A DNA stretch of 64,000 nucleotides from Perca fluviatilis (lineage: Eukaryota; Chordata; Actinopteri; Perciformes; Percidae), in NCBI RefSeq assembly GCF_010015445.1, contig NC_053119.1:24212883-24276882 (forward strand), given 5' to 3'. The translations under genes and the position numbers were made by a program. Under the pieces are notes generated by a model, which did no database searches, was not told where the DNA came from, and saw nothing but the letters and a program-made list of their open reading frames with translations. Shown here in pieces: positions 25,398-36,380 of this stretch. The stretch's first letter is position 1; every line of letters begins with the position of its first letter.

Positions 25398-26718
25398 CAG
25401 GGGTCTCATTTTATAAAACTGTGCGTAGGATCCTTACTAAAAGTGTACGTACGCCCAAAAGCCCAAAATGGCATACGCCGAGAAAAAGTCAGATTTATAA
25501 AACCGTGTGTACGCACACCTGTAAGCAATGTTCCCTTTATAAATCACAGATTACCCACAAGTGTGCGTACGTGGATCAGCCTCTTATCCCGCCCTGTACA
25601 CGCCAATTTTTAACCATAAATAGTCAATGCAAAGCACCTTGTGAATGCTGATCAGTATGTTAATGACCCTGGCAGTTGTTCTTTCATTACACCGAATCAT
25701 GCCGAATCATGCCGACTGGTGGACAAAAAGCAAAAAACTTCTTAGACGTTCAGGAATTGCTGCAAATTGAATAATAATTTTGGCCTGTTCTTACCCTAAT
25801 CTATAAACTAAATATATTAATAATACGTCCACAACGGCAGGCATTACGGCACTCGGGGACAGCTTTGGTATATCAGACGTATATGATAAGATTTAACAGA
25901 ACTATATATTATATCCAAACAAGCCTTAGTGATAAAGTTGAAGATTATATATAATATGTTTTTAAAAAAAACACTTATCTGTCTGACATTTCCCAAACAG
26001 CCAGTTTCCCGCAGAAGTGGCTAGGACCTGTATTTGGACCGGGATCGCACGGTTCCGGCGCGTTGCCCTCTCTACTGGACCCAATTCAGTACATGGATCC
26101 ACGAGCTCAGCTTTAGAAAATCTAAATTTTCAGACTTTGACATTTGATGATATATGCACAGGTTTAAAGACAGATATTTAGTTATTTACACTGTGTTCTG
26201 CCGTTATCTAATGCTAGGATATTTGATACTATCCTGTATTCCATGTAGTCGGGCCATCTCCTCCTCCTGCGCTCCGTAGCGGACAATGTGACGGCGAGAC
26301 AGCGGCGATTAAATATTAAGAACACATTTTTATTTAAGATTTGAGTTGGAGGTGTTTATGGAACAGTTATCACTCAGTACAAGCACAAATAACACTGCTG
26401 GATTTCATCTTCATGGTAACGTGGATGATGGAGTGAAAGAATGTGTGTGAGGCATCAATACTAGAAAATATTACGAGTAATCTTAAAAATAATTTACTTT
26501 CTGCAGTCTGACTTCAGTTCACCACCTCACCATCTGCGTCGCCAGTTCCTATTTTGTCTCCAAAATGTGCGTACGCAAGGTTCAGAGTTTGCGTGGAGAA
26601 CCGCACATTCTCCCGTCAAGTTTGTTTTTTATAAATCACAACCTTTACGTGGGAAGTGGCGTACGCATATTTTCAGCCCCGTTTTGTGCGTACGCCACGT
26701 TTATAAACGAGACCCCAG
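25398..26718. mobile_element. Non-autonomous PIF/Harbinger-type element
   Basis: The body at 25401-26715 (1315 bp) is flanked by a 3-bp CAG duplication (25398-25400 and 26716-26718), matching the CWG-type target of animal Harbinger elements. The left end is GGGTCTCATTTTATAAAAC and the right end, reversed, is GGGTCTCGTTTATAAACG. GTGCGTACG or GTACGC words cluster near both ends (about 25445-25575 on the left and 26565-26700 on the right) and may be transposase binding sites. TTTATAAATCACA occurs near each end in the same orientation. The centre shows no transposase or Myb-like frame, so it would depend on an autonomous relative. Confidence 0.85.
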
Positions 26719-27738
26719 AACTCTAAATGACTAGTAATCTTTGGAAGACAGGTAGGAGGGAGTGAATATCAATGCAATGCTATAAATTACAATATGTCCC
26801 GTGAACAGCTATGTAAGCTTTACTGGGTAGAATAGACTTACAACAGATGCAGAAAACAATCAAAAGTGTTTGATTTAAACCTCTACCTGACCTGCAGGAA
26901 ACGGAGGAAGCCGACTGGTAAATGCAACATTTATGATAAAATATGCTTGTGTTTGTCTGTTTGTAGATACAGTGCGGTTTGAAAACGCTTTGAACAGACG
27001 ATTATTGTATCCATATAGCTTAATATTTAAATAGAGAGACATTTTTCTTTGAAATTAGATTAATTGACTCTTCACTTCACCCTACTGCCTTTGGTTACTG
27101 TTGCTACGCCTGTCAAGCTGTCCAATATAACACCCCGAGTGTTCAGTTTACAATAATAATTGTATCAGATTTACCACTTGAAATTCATAACATTTTGTTT
27201 TTAAACAAATGGTCCTTGACTTCAGACAGAAGAATAAGCAGGCGTAGTCAGCAACAGTCGATTTAGCCAGCTAAATATGAAAACTGTGGCTGTAAAATTT
27301 TATTAGCTGTAACTTTTATTAGCTAACTAAAATTAACTTCATGAAACCTTCATCCTCGCCTGACTTTTTAACCTTTAAATGTAAATGAGAAACTTGCAAA
27401 TGGATCTTAAATATGGATTTTATGCCTACAAACATAAAAAGTAAAAGGGTTCTGGTCACAGGCAAACATTCAGCATTCCAGAAGACATGAACATCAAGGA
27501 GCTGCATGGTTTTTGTATTGCGAGGTAACCAGTTAGCCCTAGTATTATGGTACAGTATGGTAAGGAAATATATTATATCAAACTGTTATTTAATTCCTAA
27601 CATAATGTCTTTCAGAGTTACTAAATAAATACTACATAGCCTACAGTATTAGGGTAACACAGACACTAATAAGGTAACACAGACAAACAATACAAAAGTT
27701 AGAGTTAGAATATACTTAGTCTAGATCCTTAACATTCC
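26719..27738. other. AT-rich noncoding stretch
   Basis: No gene or element recognised. A small direct repeat, AAGGTAACACAGAC-like, occurs around 27650-27685. Confidence 0.5.
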
Positions 27739-28043
27739 ACTTATAGGATTGTTCCGGTGCCGCAGGAAATTCCACCTGATGTAGTTTCGCTGATGACTGT
27801 TTCCTTCCGCTTTCTTTTTGTTGGAATTTTAAACTCCGCTGGATTTATGAGCACTATAGTTAAAGTGATGGTTCGGAGTAATTTCATCCTTGGGTCCTTT
27901 GCACCATGACCTCGAGCCAAACACCCCCCCAGAAGCTTTTTTCACCTGGGTCAAACATTGGGAGAGTTAGCGTAGAGTAGCGTTATCTGCTGAATAGCTT
28001 AGTGCAGGGGCTAATGGACCCACGTTTGTTTCTTGTAAGTTAC

Positions 28044-28846
28044 CCCACTAATAGGGTTGGGTACCGAAACTCGGTGCCAATAGGGAACCGGTGCCGACGT
28101 AAACGGTAGTAACGAGACCGAATAAGAACGAAAGTTTCGGTGCCTCATTTCGGTGCTTGACTTTACACTACACCTGACAGCATGTAACGTTAGCCTACCT
28201 TTAGCTAGCAGCTGGATTAAACACCGGTAAAATGCTGACAGCTAACATTAAACAGTGTAAAGTGTGACTGTATTTCACTGTGGAGGACTTCAACAGCGGG
28301 ATGTAACAGTCTGCAATGCAGCGCAGCAGCTGCTGCCGTTAGATATACAGTATGTTTATATGGTCGGAATTAAACAACACAGACGGTGCGTTCACTTGCA
28401 GCTGCCGTTGTCGGAATTAAACAACACAGACGGTGCGTTCACTTGCAGCTGCCGTTGTCGGAATTAAACAACACAGATGGTGCGTTCACTTGCAGCTGCC
28501 GTTGTCGGAATTAAACAACACAGACGGTGCATTCACTTAAAACAGGTAGCCTCGTGGTGCATTCACAGTTATTGTAAAATACCCTTTTCCCATCTGGGGT
28601 TCAACAGCAATTTACTGGTGAAATAAGTTATTGTTATTGTTATAGTTATTACATTATTATTAAATCTTTAATTTTGACCATGGCCTTAGCAATAAACTTA
28701 CTACCCTTATTTTTTGTCTTCTTCTTTTTTTTTTTTACTTTATTGAAAAGTACCGGTTCAGGCACCGTTTAGGCACCGGCACCGTTTTAAAAGTATCGAT
28801 TTAGCACCGAGCAAAAACAACCGATACGAACCAATACCCACTAATA
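28044..28846. mobile_element. hAT-type element nested in the palindrome
   Basis: CCCACTAATA occurs on both sides (28044-28053 and 28837-28846). The uninterrupted right palindrome arm reads as a single site (GCTAATAATG reversed), so the insert of about 785 bp made an 8-bp duplication within those 10 shared bases. The left end is TAGGGTTGGGTACCGAAACT and the right end, reversed, contains GGTATTGGTTCGTATCGG, so the ends are diverged. GCACCG/CGGTGC words are frequent near both ends. A second copy of the left 220 bases lies at 48773-48990. It is non-coding. Confidence 0.8.
28363..28538 (+). repeat. 47-bp minisatellite inside the hAT element
   Basis: Units start with GTCGGAATTAAACAACACAG at 28363, 28410, 28457 and 28504, an exact 47-base period. 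The fourth unit breaks off at about 28538. Units differ by only one or two substitutions, so the array is young compared with the element ends. The 67-codon frame across it is a product of the repeat. Confidence 0.95.
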
Positions 28847-29233
28847 ATGCCGAAATGATACCAAACTTCTACACTAGTACAAATAGGTTATGCACCAAAC
28901 TGTAAGACGAGTAGCATTGGAAAGTTTGTAAGTGTATACAGAGATAGCTTGAACACTTGCCGTGTCTCTTCTTGCTGCTGCTACCTGCAGTTAGACGAGT
29001 GCTTAGGGCCATCTACAAATTACAACACCAAAAAGAGATACAACAAAAATATTTATTAATTTAACTTTTTTTTTAAAGTAAGTGCTGTAGTATAACTAGC
29101 AGGAGACAAGTCATAATTGAGGAAAGTTTGGAGACATTACCTTATTTAATCATTAAATTAATAAATATTTTTGTTGTATCTCTTTTTGGTGTTGTAATTT
29201 GTAGACGGCCCTAAGCACTGTCTAACTGCAGGT

Positions 29234-29257
29234 AGCAGCAGCAGCAGCAGCAGCAGC
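29234..29257 (+). repeat. (AGC)8 trinucleotide run
   Basis: Eight AGC units lie in the right palindrome arm. The partner position in the left arm (about 28970-28985) has only three GCT units, so the run expanded after the arms formed. Confidence 0.9.
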
Positions 29258-29840
29258 TAGCAGAAAAGAGCAGGCAAGTGTTCATAAACTTCTGGTGTAC
29301 TTACAAACTTTCCAATCCATCGTTTTATGAGAGCATAACCTATTTGTACTAGCGTAGAAGTTTGGTATCATTTCGGGCATTATTAGCGGGGTAACTTACA
29401 AGATACAAATGTGGGTCCATTAGCCCCTGCGCTAGCTAAGCTATTCAGCTGATAACGCTACTCTACGCTAACTCTCCCAATTTTCGACCCAGGTGAAAAA
29501 AGCTTCTGGGGGAGGGGGGTGTTTGGCTCGAGGTCATGGTGCAAAGGACCCTAGGGTGAAATTACTCCGAACCATCACTTTAACTGCTCCTCAGATCTCT
29601 GCAGGGTAAATTGAGACAGCTAGCTAGACTATCTGTCCAATCTGAATTTTCTCTCGCACATCTATTTTAGAGCGGCTCCATGCCGCGCTTAGCGCCGCTC
29701 ATGACGATTGTGATTGGTTTAAAGAAATGCCAATAAGACAAAGCACATTTTTCTCCCATCCCAGAATGCTGTTTGGAGTTGTCAGACCCTCCTCCGCTCC
29801 GCAGTGTGTGAATAGAATGTATCTATAAATTGCAGGAACA

Positions 29841-29842
<2 letters not shown>

Positions 29843-29877
<35 letters not shown>
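29843..29877. repeat. (TG)n microsatellite
   Basis: About 17 TG units. Confidence 0.95.
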
Positions 29878-29880
<3 letters not shown>

Positions 29881-30517
29881 TTATGCGCATATCTCTAGAA
29901 CCATTAGTCCGATGGATTTTAAACTCAACAGGTGTCTTGCTATGGGCATGAGTAAGTGTGGTGCCAAGTTTGACATTGTTTGGTTTAGAAATACAAAATA
30001 TATCGTTAAATATATATCGGTAAAAGAAGCACATATTGGCCTTTGGCTCTTTTCCTGCTTCCAACGTTAGCTACATGATTGCTGGATATACCAAACTTAC
30101 TTTTCTTCACTTTCCTGGAGCACGAGCAGATAGCTGAAAGGAACATCGCGACTGTTGTATGGAATAAGGATGGTGAAATAAAGGCGCTACGCTTCTCTGT
30201 GTGTATTTTTTCGCTAAAAAGCCATTTGACAACACTAAATATCAAACAAAAGCCAGACACTATATAGTATTAAGTAGCTGTGAGCTTTCTAACCAGAGGC
30301 AGAATATAAAGTAATCTCGGAGATTATTCCTTCACAGCGCTGTGCAATGCGAGAAAATCTCAGAGCTGAACCGGGCAGACACAGCACTTTTCATCAGACT
30401 AACCCCGGGTTAATTAAGTCTACGGCTAACTAATAACATTACCCCTGCGAATCAAATCCCCTACTTCACCGTTAACCATCAAGCCACTATTTGTTAAAGA
30501 CATGAGACAACACTGTG

Positions 30518-30548
<31 letters not shown>

Positions 30549-30915
30549 GCGCACACACACACACACACACACACATTCAGTCCGGTTCTGATGGTTGATT
30601 AACACAGATATGTGCTGTTTAGCTCTCATAACGAGCCAGGTGGGTAGCACACTGCGTTCTGAGTCCATGAGGCTAATGTCTGATTACTCCACATTTTCAT
30701 TGTGATATTTTGTGATTACATTCTGAATCTGCAACGTTCGCTGTCAGGTAAATCAGTAAGTTAGTAGAAGGGTGAACAGGGGAGTTGCATATGAAGTGGT
30801 TTGGGGTCCTTCTGTAAGTAATTTTGGGGTACAATTTGGTTTTGATGAATTCTACAAGCAGCAATACCACAGGCCAAGCAATCGGCCCGTTTCAAACGGG
30901 CAATACACTAGTATA
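29878..30915. other. Possible interspersed repeat, class unknown
   Basis: The stretch begins just after the (TG)n tract and ends near GCCCGTTTCAAACGGGC (about 30892-30908), an 8-bp stem with a one-base centre. Phrases such as the segment after the TG tract (ATCTCTAGAACC, TTAGTCCGATGGATTTTAAA) resemble fish interspersed repeats by memory, but no second copy exists in this window and no ends could be fixed. Confidence 0.3.
30517..30574. repeat. Compound (CT)n(CA)n tract
   Basis: CT units run from 30517 to 30548 with one CTTT interruption, followed by CA units from 30551 to 30574. Confidence 0.95.
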
Positions 30916-33799
30916 CTTAATTGTAGGTATTTTCTAATGTTTCAATTTTACGTGAGACAAATAATTTGAGGATGAGGAGGGACTTTATTTGCCTTAATTT
31001 GATAAACAGCTAGGGTTAGTTAGAGTTGCTTGATTGCCATGATTGGACAATCACTGTATGGGGGAGGGGTTTAGGGAACGGTTAGTTGCCTGTACAAAGA
31101 CATAGACCATGATATCCTTTGTGCTAGTTTGTAATATTACATTTTGAGACCTTAAAATCCAGAATTCCATGACCCTAACCCTTCATTTTACACCTGTCAC
31201 ATTAATTGATAACATTTATAACTCCTGGTGGCAACTGAATATCAAAGGTGACATTGCCTTTTTATCTTACCCTCAGGTTCAACATTTTATAATATTTCTG
31301 ACAGGACGATGCTCTTTGCAAATGTCATATATTGTAAGTTCATGGACAGATTTGTGTTTTGGTGCCTGTGGGAGAGAGAGAGAGAGAGAGAGAGAGAGTG
31401 AGAAACAGACAGACAGACTGACACACACATCTATACACAGATAAATGAAGAGAGAGTGTGTGAGTTTTATTAGCGTACGTGCATGAGCGTTTGGGGAATG
31501 AATTATACCCAGCTTTCAACAGATGTTTTACGGTGTGTGCTGCGTAAGTGCACTGGACTGTCAGAGTGCTTTATCATTGAGTATTTTCCGTAAATGCAAA
31601 TATGCGCCTGAAACTTTACCATTTTCACTCAATGTCATCTTTTCAGGATACTTCATTAGGGCCAGAGGGGATTGGAGGGACGATGAAGAGATGTAGACCT
31701 CTCATAAAATGAAAAAACAATTGAAAAACATTTCAAAGTGGAAATTAATTCTGACTAAGATTATATTGTAGTGTACTGCAGCATACTACTAGTGATCCAA
31801 TATATATACTGGTTTGAAACAAAGGTGGCTACATGGTTTCTGTACTAGATGGACATGCAGAAGGATATATATATATACAGTATATATACACAGTATATAT
31901 GTATATATGTATGTAGCTTCCAGGCTGCCTGATGCTCACTGCCTCCAGAGAGGAAGAAAGAGAAAAGAAGAAAAACAGCGAATAATAAAATGCTAAAGAG
32001 GTAATTTACTTGGGTAATGACCTTTCTCTGCTGTTGATGATTAAGGATGCGGCATGGTGATGGGCCTTGATAAGAGAAATGTAAGCCTGATTCCATGACT
32101 ATGCATAGAAGTAGAAGGATGCCACCTCAACCTCATAACCAGGATTTGAGAACAGAGGACTCTCGCCAGATACCTCTTTCACATTCTCTCCCTGCAGCAC
32201 TAATTTATGGTCCTTTTTCGAGCCTGGCATAGCATGCAGATGCAAAGAATACTTCCTCCGGCCTTTCCCCGAGACCCTCTGTAACAAGCTGGCTCCAGCC
32301 CTCTAATAAATCTATTAGTGAGCTGAACACTGTATAATGGCTTCAATTGGTGCTTTGGCTCAATGAGGTGTTGCATATCAAAGTGTTAGCTTCTGAAATA
32401 GAGCAGCAGCTGACTTCCAACCGCAAGGAGGTGGATCTGTGCAAATTAAAGGCCTGTACGATGTCATCTTCTCACTACCGAGAATGAAGATGAGGAGCCA
32501 TACAATCATGTCTTTTATCTGCCTGATAAAAATGGTGAGCATTTATGGGCAGCTGTGTAAATAGATATTGGACATTATAACTACATCTCTAATAGAATTT
32601 AAAGAGTAAAGCTAGTTAGTTGATCTAATCAAATCAAAACTGATTCATTAGGGTGGCCTTTTGAAATGCGTGGATGTTATAAAACAGAGCATAGAAGAAT
32701 TAGTTTTTCAGTTTTGAAGAGGGGGATGTGCAACATTTTCATCTGGAGCATCCTGGTCATATGTACAGTGTTGATACCATCTGCGGCTCCACAGGGAGAC
32801 TGGCAGGCTTCACCTTTGACCGACCTGATTTGATTTAGTCAAATATGTTCCTTCGCCCCGCCGAGACCAGGCCAGCTGCTCATCTCTCCCCTGCTCCTGT
32901 TCATCATGTTTGAGTCAGAAAAGAAGATAAGGGAAGAAGAATGTGGGAGACAAGCGTGAGAATAAAGGGAGGCAGGGTGGGGTGGGCGAGTGGACCGAAT
33001 CAAGCCTATCACAGTGGCCTGTCTGAGAGAGATGGTTTTATCATGCCTGGCATCTCGGCGTGTGTCTGCGAATATGGTGTAACTTTCTCAGTCTCTCCTC
33101 TCCCACTCGTTCTCGATCACTTTGTTTTCTCTGTCTCTTTCCTCTGCTGGTGCCAAATCCCTGGGCAGTTTGGCTGGAATATCAATGAATCAGTCTCTAT
33201 TAAGCTCCTTTATATATGAAGCTGTAAGTGAAGCGAAACCACAGCGCTTGATGAGACTGATGTGGGTGAGCAGCAATGCCTCTGGTAAGGCACTAGCCTC
33301 TCTGGTGGAGATCAGCATGAGCTACTCTGGAGAGTTAGAGCTCAGACTTCATTTATTACGACGCAATAATTAAGAGGAGCAAATTCTCAGCATGGTTCAG
33401 TTTTATTCACAGGGTGCGATAGCCGAAGGAAAATGGATGTATTAAGAGAAAATGGAGGTTGTCTCCAGGTGGGGACAAAGAAAGGAAGTGAGAGAAGGAG
33501 AGAAAGACAGACAGAGGGAATAGGAGGTTGTTGGGAGGCGGGGCAGGAGTCATTGAAGTCCAGCCATGCTTTACAACACAGCCTGTGGGACTGGAACACC
33601 TCTGTGCAGCATCACATCCCATTTCACACTGAATTCTTCTCACCAAGTCATTTGAACCTCCTGAGGCTGCCATTATTGAAGCAGAATGCACCGTTTTACG
33701 TGAAGTCACTCAAGATTAAGAATTTAAAAATGATAATTATAATAAAAATCAAATGACTTTTTGTCATGATATAGGTCTACAACATTTTGGTTGTTTTGC
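30916..33799. other. Unique noncoding stretch
   Basis: Contains a (GA)n run at 31372-31398 and an AT-rich TATA/TGTA tract at 31865-31914. No gene recognised. The overlapping frames at 33387-33756 on both strands have no domain. Confidence 0.5.
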
Positions 33800-33900
33800 T
33801 GCATTAATGTGCTCCTCAGAAAGTCCCATTTCCCGAGTTGGGAAGTCGTACCACTTATGGGATTGGTCCGGTGCTACAGGAAATTCCGCCGGATGCATGT
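33800..33900 (+). repeat. Partial second copy of the dispersed repeat
   Basis: The segment from about 33851 (CCACTTATGGGATTGG) matches the start of the repeat at 27739 for roughly 45 bases. The preceding words GCTCCTCAGAAAGTCCCATT and CCGAGTTGGGAAGTCG may belong to the same or another repeat. It is cut off after GGATGCATGT. Confidence 0.65.
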
Positions 33901-34477
33901 ATTTTTTTAATTTCCTACATTTTGGTGAATTTTTATGCACCTATTTCTATCTTTTTCTGAATAAATATGCCTGAAATATACTTTATGTAAAGGGAAACAT
34001 TACAATCCAAATATAAAAACATAATGGAAAATATTGCAGTAAGTGCTGTCAGGCATTCTGTATCGCTTTCATCTATTTATTCTCCTTTAGATCGACTTTT
34101 CTAATTATATCTGAGTCAGCTAACATGTAGCCTAGGCATAATTTACTCTTCCCTCTTTTGTTGGGGAAGTAACCTCCGTAAATGTGCATATGACAATTAT
34201 TCACCTCAGTGATAAATTATTCATTTTATTTATTAATAAACCTCTGGACTTTAATATTTCAGATGTTTGAGCAAGATTTCTGCTCATGTCCAAAACTTTG
34301 TGCACATTCAAAATATAACTCATCCCATCTGTGTTCTCTGAGATTTGGAGGAGTTGTGATATTTTGTGAAAAATAAAGTTATTTTATTAGGCTATTAGCC
34401 TATAAGAATAAAGTCACTATATTTCAGAAAATAATCTATCTGCACCGTAGTCTGCTTACATGATTGCTCTGCTGATA
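33901..34477. other. AT-rich noncoding stretch
   Basis: No gene or repeat ends recognised. Confidence 0.5.
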
Positions 34478-35756
34478 TGGTAGATCAGGGACGTCACTAG
34501 GACTGAAAGACAGGGGGGCCTTAGCCCCCAGGGTATTTGTAACTTGTGTTTACAAAATCTTTGCACTCACATCTTTTGTTACTGTATTAGAGCTACACTT
34601 ATGTCAACAACCAGTCAAGAAACCAATATGTTAACAAGTAAAAAGTGACAGACATAAATTCTTCTTCCATTTCTACTCTGTTCCTTCTGTCTTATCCTTT
34701 AAGATAAAACCCTGATGCTAATTTCATGACTTTGAAATGCAAATTGGTCACATGAAACAACATCCAAAATGTCCAAAACAGACAGAGGCCAGACAGCTAA
34801 TAAGTTGGTAAGTTAAACAAATATGACAAATGGAAGCACAAGAAAAAGAAAAAAAATAGGCATCACTGCATACTTTATCATGTAAGATATTAATACAGAT
34901 CCTATTTAAAGTGGCTACTGTCTAAATACAATAACCTGATGATGGAAGGAATAAAAGATTTGGAGTAATGATTACTGTATATACTGTATGTACTGTATGT
35001 AGGATTGCTTTCATTTTATTTATTTATGTTATGTGTATCTGTGGGCATGTGCTCATCTTTAGCCTAGCCTATATTTAGGCAACATCTACATATTTATTTA
35101 ATTTATCACAGCCAATGAATGAAGAAAGTTAAATTGGTTAGAATATAGCTAGCATATATATAATACATATAATGAAATAATTTAGTTTAGGCTATGCATA
35201 GTACCTAGACCTGCCAACAAATGCGTATTGTTAGAAGAAAACAAAACAATCCTTAGACCTATAGACCACTACTGACCTTAATCACGCTGGCTCCCTCAGA
35301 ATCAACTGCCCTGCCAATCTCTTGCTTCTCTTTCTCTCTGCTGAAATATCTTCCAATATCCATCTCATCTGCTCAATGAGTTGAAGGATACAACGGTACA
35401 ATAGCATTAACAGGGACCCTATGGCATTTAGTTTTCAGTGACAACAACATTGTATGGGGATTGATATTGTTTTAGAATATGCCTACTATAGAGATAGGCT
35501 ATATTATTGGCAATGAATAAAGAGTTGTGATTAGCTTACTAAGTTAACCATTTCTTGTATTTCACTCGTTCACACTAGCTAGACTATTGTTTTCCATAGC
35601 AAACCAAAATATCTCCTTTCCTTTACCTCAAGAAAATGTAGCTAAAGGTAAGCAGGTCAATAAAAACAACTTACAGTTTCACTCCGTATCACCACGTGTA
35701 ATCAATCTTCCTTTCACCATTAACGTGTGTATGTGTGGGGGGGAGGGTGCATAGCG

Positions 35757-35932
35757 AGTTCAGACCAAAGAGTAGCGACGAGACGAGATGAATCGCCCAG
35801 TTACTCGCAACGCTTCGGTCTGCAACACTCCCAGTTGACACCAATGCAACGAGACGGTGCGGTGCATCATCTTGATAGCACAACGACTCTTTGTACTTCT
35901 GTCTAACTTCCGACTTTTCGGCAATTGTTTTG
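35757..35932. repeat. GC-richer repeat fragment inside the hAT-type element
   Basis: The segment starts GAGTTCAGACCAAAGAGTAG and is GC-rich relative to its AT-rich surroundings (CGACGAGACGAGATG, AACGAGACGGTGCGGTGC). This looks like a separate insertion, but only one end can be suggested and no target duplication was found. Confidence 0.4.
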
Positions 35933-35936
35933 TAGC

Positions 35937-35960
35937 TATATATATATATATATATATATA

Positions 35961-35994
<34 letters not shown>

Positions 35995-36002
35995 CATACA
36001 TG
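35937..36002. repeat. Compound (TA)n(TACA)n tract
   Basis: TA units run to about 35961, then TACA units, at the inner edge of the Tc1 fragment. Confidence 0.95.
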
Positions 36003-36165
36003 ACATGTTTTCAGTTATTTCACACTTTTTTGTTAAGTACATAATTCCATATGTGTTCATTCATAGTTTTGATGCCTTCAGTGAGAATCTACAATGTAAA
36101 TAGTCATGAAAATAAAGAAACACATTGAATGAGAAGGTGTGTCCAAACTTTTGGCCTGTACTGTG
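36003..36165 (-). mobile_element. Tc1-like transposon end fragment
   Basis: Read on the minus strand this starts at the outer end CAGTACAGGCCAAAAGTTTG and continues GGACACACCTTCTCATTCAA, then TTTATTTTCATGACTATTTA and GATTCTCACTGAAGGCATCA. I recognise this as the terminal region of a widespread fish Tc1 family. Only about 160 bases remain; the transposase and the other end are absent. The (TA)n(TACA)n tract sits at the inner edge and (CTAT)n at the outer edge, where the TA target would be. Confidence 0.8.

Positions 36166-36249
<84 letters not shown>
36166..36249. repeat. (CTAT)n microsatellite
   Basis: About 21 tetranucleotide units directly adjoin the Tc1 terminus. The repeated Leu/Ser/Ile/Tyr frame through it is an artefact. 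Confidence 0.95.
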
Positions 36250-36380
36250 ATTTGTTGCGTCTAAATATGAATGAGGATAAGTCGAATTGTTTTTGTTGTT
36301 ATTATTTAGGGGGGCTTAGGAACATTTTGGGGTAGCTTCAGCCCCCCTAAAATAGGCTTAACGACGTCCCTGCGGTAGAT

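Larger units (their letters stand above)
27860..29583. mobile_element. Palindromic TTAA-target element (Kolobok/piggyBac-like)
   Basis: The body at 27864-29579 is flanked by TTAA (27860-27863 and 29580-29583). Its ends are perfect inverted repeats for at least 23 bases, starting AGTGATGGTTCGGAGTAATT. The whole element is one giant inverted repeat. The left arm is 27864-28053 plus 28847-29064, the right arm 29153-29579, and the loop about 29065-29152. The left arm is interrupted by a hAT element. An (AGC)8 run at 29234-29257 lies in the right arm where the left arm has only a few units. A single strand could fold into a hairpin of about 410 bp. It has no coding capacity. The TTAA target fits Kolobok or piggyBac; which one is not decided. 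Confidence 0.9.
27739..29815 (+). mobile_element. Older dispersed repeat split by a palindromic element
   Basis: The left part (27739-27859) begins CCACTTATAGGATTGTTCCG and ends in GGATTTATGAGCACTATAG. The right part (29584-29815) begins CTGCTCCTCAGATCTCTGCA and runs to about GACCCTCCTCCGCTCCGCAG. The two are separated by the TTAA-flanked palindromic insertion. A second copy of the left start lies at about 33851-33896 (CCACTTATGGGATTGG, GGAAATTCCGCCGGATG). From memory it resembles a repeat common in percomorph introns. Its class and true ends are not established here. Confidence 0.65.
34478..36380. mobile_element. Non-autonomous hAT-type element, 1.9 kb
   Basis: The body is 34486-36372. Both ends start CAGGGACGTC (the right one reversed), followed within 40 bases by a G-run and a GCC/GCT word. 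Flanks are TGGTAGAT (34478-34485) and CGGTAGAT (36373-36380), an 8-bp duplication with one mismatch. Both the CAGGG start and the 8-bp duplication fit hAT. No transposase frame is visible. The interior holds a Tc1 end fragment, two microsatellites and another repeat fragment, so it has been a target for later insertions. Confidence 0.85.

Noticed and set aside
29878..30915. A defined transposon between the (TG)n tract and the GCCCGTTTCAAACGGGC hairpin
   Set aside because: No matching ends, no target duplication and no second copy in the window. Kept only as a low-confidence repeat.
36166..36249. Regular array that might suggest a CRISPR-like structure
   Set aside because: It is a pure tetranucleotide microsatellite with no spacers. 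The 47-bp array at 28363-28538 also has no unique spacers.
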